A model generated the notes under the pieces. It worked only from the letters and a program-made list of their open reading frames with translations. It ran no database searches and was not told where the DNA came from. From Chenopodium formosanum (Eukaryota > Streptophyta > Magnoliopsida > Caryophyllales > Amaranthaceae), in NCBI GenBank assembly GCA_024500155.1, contig CM044879.1, forward strand, positions 5,161,501 to 5,225,500: DNA of 64,000 nt. Reading direction: 5' to 3'. Below are positions 25,001 to 36,800 of this stretch, one piece after another (the first letter of the stretch is position 1; every line of letters starts with the position of its first letter). The position numbers and the translations under genes are program-made.

Positions 25001-25129
25001 TAATATTAAAATTAGGTAGAAAAGGCATAGTAATAATATATGTATTAACAATGCTTATTAAAGAATAGGATAGAGATTAGTACATAGGACCTTCTATCAT
25101 CCATGGTAACAGTTTTTGATGCTAAGGAG
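22011..25129. other. AT-rich intergenic DNA with repeat debris
   Basis: No supported gene. A motif CATCTAGTACGG followed by an AT run occurs at about 22367 and again at about 23423 in similar context, suggesting paired repeat ends around about 1.05 kb. A G-rich minisatellite is at 23880-24005. T-rich tracts lie at 24170-24300, and degenerate TTCAG/CTGAA pentamers at about 24380-24840. Confidence 0.5.
23880..24005. repeat. G-rich degenerate minisatellite
   Basis: Units like GGGTTGAGGTGGTGGTGAGAG are repeated with variation, giving many GGG and GG runs on the plus strand and a strong strand asymmetry. G-quadruplex formation is possible. Confidence 0.7.
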
Positions 25130-25345
25130 GGAAAACCCGTACAAGAAAATAAATTAACCAACTAATTGTGGCAAGGCCACACCAACGATATCCTCATGGA
25201 GGAGGGAAGTGATTTTCAATGGTGCAAAATTGAAAAAAAACCACCTTCTCCCTTTGGATGACTCCTAAATTAGCTAGACTATCCGCTACTTTATTATCGT
25301 CACGAAAACAATGAACAATACATTAGACCATTAGTACTATTATAA
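25130..25345 (-). pseudogene. Second RNase H relic (C-terminal end)
   Basis: On the minus strand it reads HCFRDDNKVADSLANLGV followed by about 40 residues with a stop. It matches the conserved end of the plant RNase H-like module (HxxREgNkvADaLAxxG). Only the end of the domain survives. It lies about 3.1 kb from the relic at 21480-22010 and is in the same orientation. Confidence 0.75.
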
Positions 25346-25464
25346 TGAATGATAAAACGTCTAATGTGTGATTTGATAAAATACAAGCCTAAATAATCTT
25401 TATGCCTATTATTGAAAATATTACATATTGAAATCCCAGTGTGATTTGACAGAAGGCCCAATTA

Positions 25465-26338
25465 GGGGCCGTTTGGTTTGCACGGGGTAATCGGAATGGA
25501 ATGAACAAAGGGATCACCACCACCACCACCACACAACCTCTCTTCCCCGGCCACTCCACCAGCCACCACCTCACTGAAATCGCCGCCCATTTTCGCACCT
25601 CCCCCACCCCCTTGCCGCCCATTTTCGCATCTTCCCATCCCTTGTCGCCCAATATCGCACCTCCCCCACCCACTCGCCGCCAGATATCGCACCTTCCCCA
25701 CCACTCGTCGCTCGATTTCGCACCTCCCCCACCCACTCGCCGCCCGATATCGCACCTCCCCCACCACTCGTCGCTTGATTTCGCATCTCCCTCACCCCAT
25801 CACAGCCCGATTTCGTATCTCCCCCAACATCACCGCTCGATTTCGCATCTCCCCCACCCCCTCGCCGCTCGATTTCGCATGGCTTGTTTGGGTTTGCGTG
25901 TCGGAATCTTGGGCGGCAGAGAGGTTGGGTTTGCGTGGCTGACTTGGGTGGGAGGATGATTTTCTAGGGTTCCAGCGAGGGGAGGGGGAGCGCAATAGGT
26001 TCCGGCGAGGGGAGGGGGAGATGCGACGCGTTCCGGCGATGGGAGAGGGAGGTGCGACGCGCTCCGGCGAGGAGAGAGGGGAGGTGTGGCGAGTTCCGGC
26101 GAGGTGTCTTGGCGGTGGGGGTGACTGGGTAAGGTAATGGCTGGTGGTGTAGTGGTGGGTGGGGAAAGGGAATGCCAAAGTCTAGGGGGGTGGGGAATCA
26201 ATTTTGAAGGATTTTGGGTAAACTCAAAAATAAAATTGGGTAAAGGGAATGAAAAAAATGACAAACAAACAACAACAAAGGGAATGAGCCATCTTCATTC
26301 CCTTTCCCTTTGATTATTAACCCCAACCAAATGGCCCC
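25465..26338. mobile_element. PIF/Harbinger-like non-autonomous element with internal minisatellite
   Basis: The left end GGGGCCGTTTGGTTTG and the right end, reversed, GGGGCCATTTGGTTGGGG are terminal inverted repeats, with weaker similarity continuing inward (GGAATGAA, AAAGGGAA). TTA flanks both ends (25462-25464 and 26339-26341), the target duplication of Tourist/PIF elements. The interior is GC-rich and holds a minisatellite but no transposase. Confidence 0.88.
25575..25880. repeat. Minisatellite of about 33-35 bp units
   Basis: About nine imperfect copies of TTTCGCACCTCCCCCACCC followed by ACTCGCCGCCCGA, alternating with variant forms. Few stop codons occur in any frame, which explains the long overlapping ORFs on both strands here. 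Confidence 0.9.
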
Positions 26339-27602
26339 TTAATGTCTAAATTGTGAGAATTGTATGTGTTTCCTAGACCAACAAGCCTTATTTGACAGTG
26401 GGTTGAGGCCAACGAGTGCAACTAGGCGCATAGTTGCTATTGATTTAAAATGTATATAGGAGGGTTAACACTCGTTCAATGCACCACTATAAATCATCAT
26501 CAAGTAGTAGTAAAGTAAAAACATAAAATTCTCTCATACACCCATCGAAACTGCACCTGAAATGACCTCTGGTGCCTCACTAACCCAAATCCTATTACCT
26601 AAGCTAGCTCATTGGACTAATTAAGCTTAGCAAATATGTGGATATGTTATATATGAATGCTGCTTCTTTACTTATGATCTGATTTTATTGGATCACATTC
26701 ATACACTCAAATAAGCAAGGTCGGCATGGCATCTTTAAGTCTTTAACTATGTACATTGATTATCTGGACTCAACTTATTAACACATACTTCGTATAACTT
26801 TGCTTTAGCATGTGGATCCTTTGGAAAGTGTAGTTCCTCATCCCCGTGTTATTCACTTTTGTGTGCAACAAACCACGTAAAATTTCTCACCTTAATACTA
26901 GTTTCTACATGAATTGATCGATAACTTTACTTATGACGAAGAAAGTAGTCATTATATACTATACATAGTATACAATAGGAAAATCCTCAAATCTGTCTCT
27001 TATCATCATGAATGATACATAAAAATAAAAAAATAAAGGTGTTTCAATATTTCAGTTAATTAGGCCCATAGTTAAGTAATTTGACAATTAGCTTTAACAA
27101 AGTTGATAAAGGAAAAGATTAGCTAGGAAGTTAGCTAACTAATTAGAAGATTCATAAATAATGATAACCCCCACAAAAATGACATTTGCTAGGTACAATG
27201 TGGCTCACTAAATTGAGATATTATCACTGTATCCTCTCATTTCACCCTCCACATGGCACTTTTTAATTTGACACGTCAAACTCAAATGTACACTTGTTGT
27301 CTTGTTGATGCTATCCTTGAACTTGTTATCACTTCCTTCTCGACATACCACAAGTCCACAACCAAATACGAGGTAGTATGGACTAGGGGTAATGACACAT
27401 CATAAATAATTTTGGCACAGTTTCGCACATAAAGGTGTGTCAATATTGATTAAGGGTGTGCTAAAATCAATTTTTGTCTAGGGGTGTAAAAAAATCTGAG
27501 TAAAAATTCCGTATAAACAAATTCAAATCCAATAATGGAAAAACTTGAACCCAAAATTTGGGTGAGTGGATTTCAAATGTGATCGGAAAATATGCAACTT
27601 AA

Positions 27603-27846
27603 GGGCCTGTTCTCTTACGTTAAAATTCAGTTCAGTTCAGTTCAGTTCAGTTCAGCTCAGCTCAGTTCAGCTCCTAATTTCCTTCTCTTATAAAATATTC
27701 AGTTCAGTTCAGTTCAGTTCAACTCCTAATTTCCTTCTCTTATAAAATATTCAGTTCAGTTCAGTTCAGCTGAGTTCAGTTCAGTTCAGCTCAGTTTAGT
27801 TCAGTTCAGTTCAGTTCAGCTGAGTTCAGTCAATGAGAACAGGCCC
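27603..27846. mobile_element. CAGTT-array MITE, intact copy
   Basis: TIRs GGGCCTGTTCTC and GAGAACAGGCCC, with TAA duplication at 27600-27602 and 27847-27849. The interior is tandem CAGTT/CAGCT pentamers around two copies of the TTCCTTCTCTTATAAAAT core. Confidence 0.92.
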
Positions 27847-27995
27847 TAAGTTTTGTGTGGTCACATTTATTTATTAGAGTAACTCTCAACTATTTATAAG
27901 GATAGTCTTATTTTATCTACCTAAAGTAACCTCAATTTATCATACAAGTAATATCAATTATGTAGTAATTAAAAAAAATAAAGTAATTTTACTTG

Positions 27996-28199
27996 GGGCT
28001 TGTTCTCTTACGTTGAAATTCAGTTCAGTTCAGTTCAGCTCAGTTCAATTCAGCTCCTAATTTCCTTCTCTTATAAAATATTCATTTCAGTTCAGTTCAG
28101 CTCCTAATTTCCTTCTCTTATAAAATAATAATTTCAGTTCAGTGCAGTCCAGTTCAGCTCAATTCAGTTCAGCTGAGTTCAGTCAATGAGAACATGCCC
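27996..28199. mobile_element. CAGTT-array MITE
   Basis: Ends GGGCTTGTTCTC and GAGAACATGCCC; right flank TTA, left flank TTG, so one base of the duplication has probably changed. Same pentamer arrays and TTCCTTCTCTTATAAAAT core as the copy 150 bp away. Confidence 0.85.
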
Positions 28200-28213
28200 T
28201 TATTCACTTGAGT

Positions 28214-28218
<5 letters not shown>

Positions 28219-28264
<46 letters not shown>
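28219..28264. repeat. Poly-T tract
   Basis: About 45 uninterrupted T, just to the right of the MITE at 27996-28199. Confidence 0.9.
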
Positions 28265-28267
<3 letters not shown>

Positions 28268-28558
28268 ATTAAAGAAACAATAACCCCTCATTCCTCAATA
28301 CCAACTCGCACTTTGTAGTTAAAAAATAAGTACATAACTTATTAATGCTAGAAAATTAACACATACACGAGTTGTGACTTGTGACTAGTTTGCTCAACAT
28401 TGAAATATAAAGATTGTGAGCTACCTTAGCTGCTTAGTACTCCCATCATCAATATGTTTTACATTGAACCATATTGACTTATTGAGCTTAGATGAACACT
28501 ATTGAGCTTAAAAAAGGTCATCTTCTATAATTATAAGATACTCGCTGTTTTCAATTAA

Positions 28559-28845
28559 GGCCCTGTTCTCTTCACCTTAATTTTGCTGAACTGAAATTAT
28601 TTTTGTCGAACTTAAATTATTTTACTGAACTTAAATTAATTTTATTGAACTGAAATTATTTTTGCTGAACAGAAATTAGTTTTACTGATTTTCTACTATG
28701 ATTCTTCTTTAAGAAAATTGAATTTTACTGAACTAAATTTATTTTTACTGAACATAAATTAATTTTAATGAACTGAACTTATTTTTACTGAACTGAAATT
28801 ATTTTTACTTAATATTATTTTTTTTAAGGTGAAGAGAACATGGCC
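28559..28845. mobile_element. Related MITE with CTGAACTGAAATTATTTTTA units
   Basis: TIRs GGCCCTGTTCTCTTCACCTT and AAGGTGAAGAGAACATGGCC, with TAA at both flanks (28556-28558 and 28846-28848). The interior consists of about 20-bp units with the core CTGAACTGAAATTATTTTTA rather than CAGTT arrays, so it is a sister subfamily sharing the outer end. Confidence 0.88.
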
Positions 28846-29611
28846 TAACATACTGCAAGTAGTGATCTAGGTTTCAGGGTGTTATAACTCTAGTCATTGT
28901 ACTTTAACTATACTCCATTATTCGTTTCAAAATAAAGCCTCATTTAACTTTTTGTAACATTCACATAATTCCCGTCAAAAAAAAAAAAAAACATTCACAT
29001 AATTCACTTTCACTACGATTATACACATTACGAGATTCTTGACAAAGATACGATCCTTATACAATACTTTTACAATACGGAGTACTTCGTATATAAATAT
29101 ATACGAATATTCATTACCATCATTTATTACCGGCGAGAGTCATTTCTAATTTTTCAATCATGTGGTCACGAGCCTAGTTAATGGACGGTCGATATCGATG
29201 ACACCCCAGCAATACTAAACCCAGGATAAACCTCTCCAAAGTCTCCAACCTACGGTTCAAATTCTAAGGCCATGACTGATAATTCCACTTGAGCAAAAGA
29301 ATACAATGTGTTTACTACTATCCAAATTTAGCCTGTCCTTTTTTGTTGATATTTTCCCATTTGGTTTTATTTGTACATTTAAATTGACACCCAAAATTTC
29401 CAAAACTAATAAAATTAAATAAAAATCAAATCTTTATTAAAAATAAATTATTAATTTAATTTTTTTTGATGTTGCTGATTCCGAATATCAATGACTGATC
29501 ACTGAAAGAGGGGGGATGTTGGAGTGTTGAATAGAATGCAGAAGGAGAAACTTCGGGAAGTGTGATTTCAGAAGGAGGAGAGAGAAAGTAGAGAGAGAAA
29601 GCTTCATAGCC

Positions 29612-32600
29612 ATGGAAGTTTCTGGGTTGCAAACTCAAAGGCCTGTTTGGTTCAGTCAGAGTTTTATTATTACTAGGCAAAATTCCCACTTAAATTTCAG
29701 ACCTTTTACTGGTTTAGTCCCTTGCAAATCATCTTACAGATCTTTTCATGTAAGTTTCTTCCCTTAATTTTTGACAAAATTTAACCTTTTTTAATGGGTG
29801 GGTGATGAAATTTTATTTCTAATTTGATGTTGGTAGTTGGTACGGAGTAATTTAATTTTTTGTTTTTGCAATGATTTTGTGATTTGGTAATGAATTTTTC
29901 ATTTGATTGTCTTTGTTCTTTATGTCCGATTTTAATAATGTGTAATATGTGATGTATATGGTTTACATTTCAATGGTGAATTTCAGACATTGTTGTTGTG
30001 TGTCGGTTTGCCGAGTGTATGGAGGGCTATAAAGGGCAATGATGTAGACGAGATTAGATTTTAGGTTTGACCCTGGGACTCTATGAGCCTAGTTAGCTGA
30101 CATCTCACACGAAATTCCCATTTAATTCACTGTTTTACCCTTTTGATAATTGAATAATGTTATTGATTTCTTTATTAATTTGTTTGTTTCATTTGTGAAT
30201 GCTGTTTGTTTTTGTGGGTTCTTATTAGTTTAATGGCTTTTGAGTTGTTATGAAACTGTGAAAGTGTTTTGTTGATGATTGTGGCTAAATGTGTTCATAT
30301 TATTGCACTTTCCAACCCCTTTTCATTAGTTAATGTGGGTGATTGGATGCCTTCTCTTGCATTAGCATTTGTAGCAGTGATCCTTCAAATATCGGTTTTG
30401 GTTTTGGATAATTGAAACTAATTGGTGCTGTCTGGTTCAATTTTGAGCAGTACTTCTTTGAGGTGATGTTGTATCAGCATTGATTCATTGACTAAGAATT
30501 GTTTCTTGTTACCCATTTTTATCCCAGTCTTATTCTAGGCATCTACAGTACCCAAGGAATGGAAATTTCCGTCCGTGTTATGCCACTGGAGGTTAGTGTG
30601 TCTTCATTATTGTTTCCCATTTGAGATTAATTTCGGGAATACTTTCCTTTTGTATCCTCTGACCGTGCCTTAGCAATGCTTATTCTTCTTTATAGAATTT
30701 TCAAAGAAGAAACAGAAAAAATGGTCAAGGCCCAAAGGTTCTGCTCCCAAAGGATTTGTGCCGAAGGCTCCTGTTGGGACTAGCACACCAAAGAGGGATC
30801 AAAAGGACGAAGAAGATAACAACCCTTCAGTTGATTCGTCTCCTGAGCTTGATAGAAGAGCATCTGAAGTAGGATCTAGTGCTGAGAGATCAGAAGATTC
30901 TCAAGTAAATAGAATTGAAGAACAAAGGGAGGATTCAATTAATGGGAAAGCTGGAAATACATCCTCAACCAAGAAAGCAGTAACTAATGGTAGTACAAAT
31001 CTGCTTAAGGAAATTGACACTGTTGCAGGGTTTATCGGGGAAGGTAGAAGCAGTACTAGTGCTGTGATTGATGAAACTGGATTAGAAGCTGAGGATTTAG
31101 AGGGCAAACAAGGAAGTTCTACTGAAAGCAAAGTGTTGGAATCTGAAAAAAAAGTTTCTGGTACTGGAATCATTGATGAGAATGAGAAGGATAAGATGAC
31201 CGAAAATGAAGCTTTAGATTTAAACAGAGGGGGTTCTGAGATTTTTGAGGACATGGCGTCAGAAAATAAGCAAAGCAATGAAGACAACTATGAGGCTGAA
31301 ACTAGACTGATGGTATCAGAAAATAAGGTTTCTGATTTAACCCCTTACGAGAAAAAAGTAGAGGATATAATTAGCGTTCAGGAGAATATATCTTTGATGA
31401 GCTACCCAAGTGTTGAATCTGACAAGAATGTTACTGACTCTGTAGTGTTGCCAGGATCTGAAACTGTCCTTAGCAATGAGAGGGAAACCAAAGAGTTAGA
31501 TAGTAAGGAATCTGATGATGAAAGTGTTACAGAAACTGAGGTGGTGGGTTCAAGCACAAGGGCTGCTATAACCACTGATGAGAAAGAACTGGAGGAGGCT
31601 TTGCGAAAATTGCAGTTGGAGATGGAAGCTCTTGAACGGCAAAAAATACTTGAGGAAATGGCAGAGGATAATTTTTCCAAAGGAAACAAAGTTTTTATTT
31701 ATCCGGAGACAGCAAAACCTGATATGGATATAGAGCTCTTCCTTAATCGAAGTCTTTCCCCTCTAAAAGATGAACCAGATGTGATGGTCATGGGAGCATT
31801 TAATGATTGGCGTTGGAAATCATATACCACAAAACTTCATAAGAGCCATCTCAGGGGTGATTGGTGGTCTTGTCAGATTCATGTTCCCAAGGAAGCATAC
31901 AAGATGGAGTTTATTTTTTTTAATGGGCAAGATGTTTATGACAATAATGACAAGAAAGATTATCACATTATTGTGGAAGGGGGCATGGACTTGGATACTT
32001 TTGAAGATTGCTTGCTCGAGGAGAAACGTAGAGAACAAGAGAATCTGGCAATGATAGAAGCTGAGAGGAAGAGACAAGCTGAGGAGCAGTGGCGAAGGGA
32101 GGAAGAGAAGGCTGCTAGCGAAGCTGATCGAGCACAAGCAAAGACAGAAGTAGAGAAGCAAAAAGAGAAACTGAGAGAACTGGTTAAGAAAGCTGTGTCA
32201 TCCATGGAAAATGTTTGGTTTTTTGAACCTCGTGAATTTAAAGATGGTGATTTGGTTCGTTTGTATTATAACAAAAGCTCCGGCCCTCTTGTTCATGCCA
32301 ATGATGTTTGGATTCACGGGGGTCATAATAATTGGAGTTTTGGGCTCTCTATTGTTGCAAGACTAGTGAAATCTGAGGAGAAAGATGGTGACTGGTGGTA
32401 TGCTGAAGGTATGATAATGCTATAGTTAAAGATTTCCTTGAATAAATCACATTTTTATGAATTCCCTACCTCTTTCTTCTTTATCATTTTTTTTTTGGGG
32501 AAGGGCAGGTAGTATATGCCAACAGGCTTATACTTTTTTTCTTCTTTGACAGTGCCCAAATGTTGTATGCATAACAAATTGACTAGAAGGAAATAATAAC

Positions 32601-33792
32601 AAAAAGGAAAGAGTTGTTTCCCTTTGCAATGGAACTGCATATGGACTTGAAGGATCCTTGGAATGAACAAAAAAGATCAATAATAATATGCAATATGTAA
32701 AATGCTTTCGAAATGTTTATAATTTAATATGCTGATGCATTTGAGTGTATCTTTGTATAGTTACGGTTCCTGATCAAGCAGTTGTCTTGGACTGGGTTTT
32801 CGCTGATGGGCCACCACAGAAGGCTTCCATATATGATAACAATAAGCGTCTGGATTTCCACGCTGTTGTTCCCAAGTCCGTGCCTGACGAACTGTACTGG
32901 GTTGAGGAAGAACTGCGGATATACCAGAGACTTCAGGAGGACAGGAGAGTGAAAGCAGAGGCCTTACGTGCCAAGGTGATTACTTTGTTATTAAGTTGCA
33001 TCATAATGCTAGCCTTTTACTTTAGAGTGTGGTTGTATTGGTACTGCTACTTATGTTGTGTATATCCCTCAGATGATCACACCCTGAAATCTGAAGGGAA
33101 TGCTGTAGTTGACTACAGATAATTCCTGGCCTTTTAAATAAACCATCTACTAGCTATCATCAGGCTGCAGTTAAAACAATAAATGCTAGGTTTTTTTATT
33201 TATTTTTATTTATTTTATATTTTTATTTTATTTTATTTTTTTAAAAAATAGTTTTTTGAACGGGTAGTTTCTCTCAGGAAAGGCCATTAATCTACCACCC
33301 TGTGTCCCTGTCTCTGGTCCCTCAAGTAATCTTCACTTCAGTAGGAGCTTATCAGTGATTTATAATTTATCTCGATATCTGAGAAAGGGCAATACACCAC
33401 TATCTGCTGAAAATCAAAACATTTGCTGGAAAATGCTCACCTAAGTTTTCTATGATCACAGCATACAGTTTCCATAGAAGCAATGGACTTGTCACCTATT
33501 GTCTACTTTAAAATCTGTAAGGGTATAACATAGAGTTGAACAAATGATGTCTGGAGTCCTCTGGTCAGATGATGCTGTGTGTCCCTGGTTGGTATTGAAG
33601 TTTTGAATTTGGATGTGTATAGATACACGTATTGGTTACTTGTGCCTTCTTCTCTTCATCTTTTTGTTTTTTGTTTTTGGAAGGTGGTTGTATTGCTAGG
33701 AAGAAAAGAAACTACAGGTATTACCTTATTAGTAGACTGATGTTGCCTGAACAGCCATTGTACAACTAACAACAATGGACTTGCTCTATGGC

Positions 33793-33828
<36 letters not shown>

Positions 33829-36800
33829 GTCTATCATCCCCTTTTGTTGTGTAGTACCTGTACTTTTTTTGTACTGCATGTTACATGGCCTTGTTGATTG
33901 ATATCAGTAGCATGTTTATTCTATAGTAACAATGTTGTTCTATGCACAATTGCACAGGCTGAAAAAACAGCTCGTATGAAAGCTGAAACCAAAGAAAAAA
34001 CTTTGAAGACATTCTTGCTGTCTCAGAGGCATATTGTTTACACTGATCCTGTGGATGTAAGAGCAGGACAAGATGTTACTGTGTATTACAATCCCTCTAA
34101 CACTGTTCTGAATGGGAAGCCAGAAGTTTGGTTTAGAGGTTCCTTTAATCAATGGACCCATCGTAGAGGTCCGTTGCCCCCTCAGAAAATGTTCCCTGCC
34201 GAGAATGGTACTCATGTCAAGACAACTGGTAAGCTTAATCAACTGCCTAATTGTACGATTAATTTTTATTCATGGATTCATTTTCACGATGTTGGCTGTG
34301 TATGTTTACCTCTTTGTTTCTTCACGTGTCTAGTGAACCCTTAAAGGATTTCACTGTTTGGGTAAATTTCTAGCCACGTTATCTGAGTCTTTTTCTACTA
34401 TTTATCTGAGACAAGAAAGCGCCTCTCATTTCAGAAAACTTCATCACTTCATGTGCTTTGTTTCGCTGATGTGCATTGTGTCATATATAGTTGAAATTAC
34501 TTGCTGTTAATTTTATATTAGATGGGTGACTGACATTTCTTGCGGATGTGAACATTGACGTTGTCCTGATCTTTGTATTTTAATTGCACTCTTTGTTTTT
34601 CCTCATGGTTCTGTCTTCTTAAATTGGTTTTTAATTTATTGTGCTATGAATTAGTTAGCCTGTTCTGCAAATTTCCTTTGGGAAGATTTGTTGACCAGAA
34701 CATCCATTGTTGATGTTAACTAGGGCAGTAAAGCATTCATTTATACATTTACCCCTATATTTAAAGGCTGAGTTCAAGTTGTTTTTGCAATTGGTATCAT
34801 AGCACTCGATAATCGATATCTCCTAATGCAAAGTTCTCTTTGTAGTCAAGGTACCACTGGATGCGTACATGATGGATTTTGTTTTCTCCGAGTGGGAAGA
34901 TGGTGGAATTTTTGACAACAAATTTGGTATGGATTACCATGTACCTGTCTTTGGTGGGATAGCCAAAGAGCCTCCAATGCATATTGTTCATATAGCTGTC
35001 GAAATGGCTCCTATTGCTAAGGTAAAATCTTCAATGAGTTGATTCTTGTTTTGATTCAATTTTCAACCTGTGCATGCCAGAGTTTGTAAGAAGTTAGGTT
35101 TTTTTTTTGGCCTGATAAATTGCCTTTCGGCTAAAATAGTAGTGATACATAAGATTACATCCTTAGAGATTGTGGTTTACTAGCATTTTGCTATACTCTG
35201 AAATAAAATCGGGGTCTATATGAGCAAGTGTATGTTGAAGGAAAATAGTTTTCTTTATATTGAAGCATTTGTTGTGCTGTAGCCTCTTAAAATACATTTG
35301 CATTGTACTAGCATTTTACTATAATCTGAAATAAAATTTGTCAATATGAGTAGAACACATAAACCAGATTTGCTGAAGGAATATATTTATTGTTCATGCT
35401 GTAGACTCTTAAAATACATCTGCATTACCCTTTCACCATGGATTAGGTTGGAAGATTGATTAGATCTTTTCTTCATTCATGATGATGGGGATGAGTTGAC
35501 CTCAACTTATATGCATGCTAAGTTAGTCCGTAGGCTGGAATTTTCACATAATCACATTCCATTCTCATCAAGCTTCTTCGTAGTTTATCTTAAGCTGTTC
35601 TGTACTTACATTCAGATGGTACAATAACACCGTTATCCTATGCAAAATTCCAGCTTTTAGCAAATTATATGGAGGAATGGAGGACTGCTCCTAACTGGTC
35701 TAGAGCATACACAAGGCCTTTTTTCGAATAACCATTTTGAAATTCATATTTGAGGAAAAAAAATCTTGTATTACAATGAGGAATACCTGTCAAGTACACT
35801 CTCTTTTTCTTTAAGCTCTTCCTGCTTTCATTTTTGGGGTGTTTCTTTTGTTCTTCCAATTTGGAATCTTTCTTTTTATAGCCTGTAATTTTCCCCATTT
35901 ACCCCTAATATGTCTCACTAACCTCTAGTAACTCCAAACACCAATTTAATGTCTTTTTTTACCTCCAAATATCTCTCACTTTTTCACCTATTCTATTAAC
36001 TTCACTCGCCCACTGTTTATTTACGTTATTATTAGCCCATTTTCCTTTTTTTTTTTTTAAAAAAAAATTATTTTTACACTGATTTTATATAGGAAGAACA
36101 AAAGGGAACAAAGGGAGTATAGCCTTATAGGTGAGACGGTGAGTTACTGTCGTAGTCATATACTACGTACTTTTGTTTGTCTATGAAGCTTTCTTGTTAA
36201 TGGCTAGCGGCTCTGTGTGAGCTTGCTAATTTTCCTCTGTTTTTCTTTTTGCTTACATAACCAATCTAGAGGATTCTCAGGAATCCAATTGATCCCCGTC
36301 TTATCTTAGTGATTTAATTTCCCAAAGCTGAGTCATCATTTGGAAAAAAAATTCAATCAATCTGCTATAAAGACCAAAAATATACCAAGGTTTTCAACCA
36401 ATTACAGAAATATTACGTACAGATGAGTTGAGTAATGTTATGGCAGATCAATGTCTATCTATAAGATAAATTGCTTCTTTATTTGATAGGAGGGGTAGAT
36501 CACATACAAGTTTCATTTGCTAACCTGCTCACAAATTGTATCTGATAAATCATTCTATTTTGTTGCATTTCCCCTCTCCAAATTAGTCTTTGAGTTGGAA
36601 TGAGAATCCTAAAAAACCAAAAGATTCTCTATTTGGACAACTGACTTCTTTATGCAATTTAAGCTGTAGTTACAAACATACTAATTTATAATCTGAAATT
36701 GCTGCAGGTGGGTGGCCTTGGAGATGTTGTTACTAGCTTGTCTCGTGCTGTTCAAGATTTAAACCATCATGTTGATGTAATTCTTCCAAAGTATCAGTGC

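Larger units (their letters stand above)
26342..29611. other. Intergenic DNA upstream of SS3, rich in MITEs
   Basis: No supported gene. Contains three TTA/TAA-targeting MITEs (27603-27846, 27996-28199, 28559-28845), a long T tract, and towards 29611 the presumed SS3 promoter and leader with GAGAGA-rich sequence. Confidence 0.6.

Noticed and set aside
25389..26264. Several overlapping ORFs of 74-152 aa on both strands
   Set aside because: They follow the 33-35 bp minisatellite inside a TTA-flanked MITE; proline-, glycine- and arginine-rich products in all frames indicate repeat artefacts.
31402..32205. Minus-strand Ser-rich and Phe-rich ORFs opposite SS3 exon 3
   Set aside because: They are complements of the acidic low-complexity region and the coiled coils of SS3.
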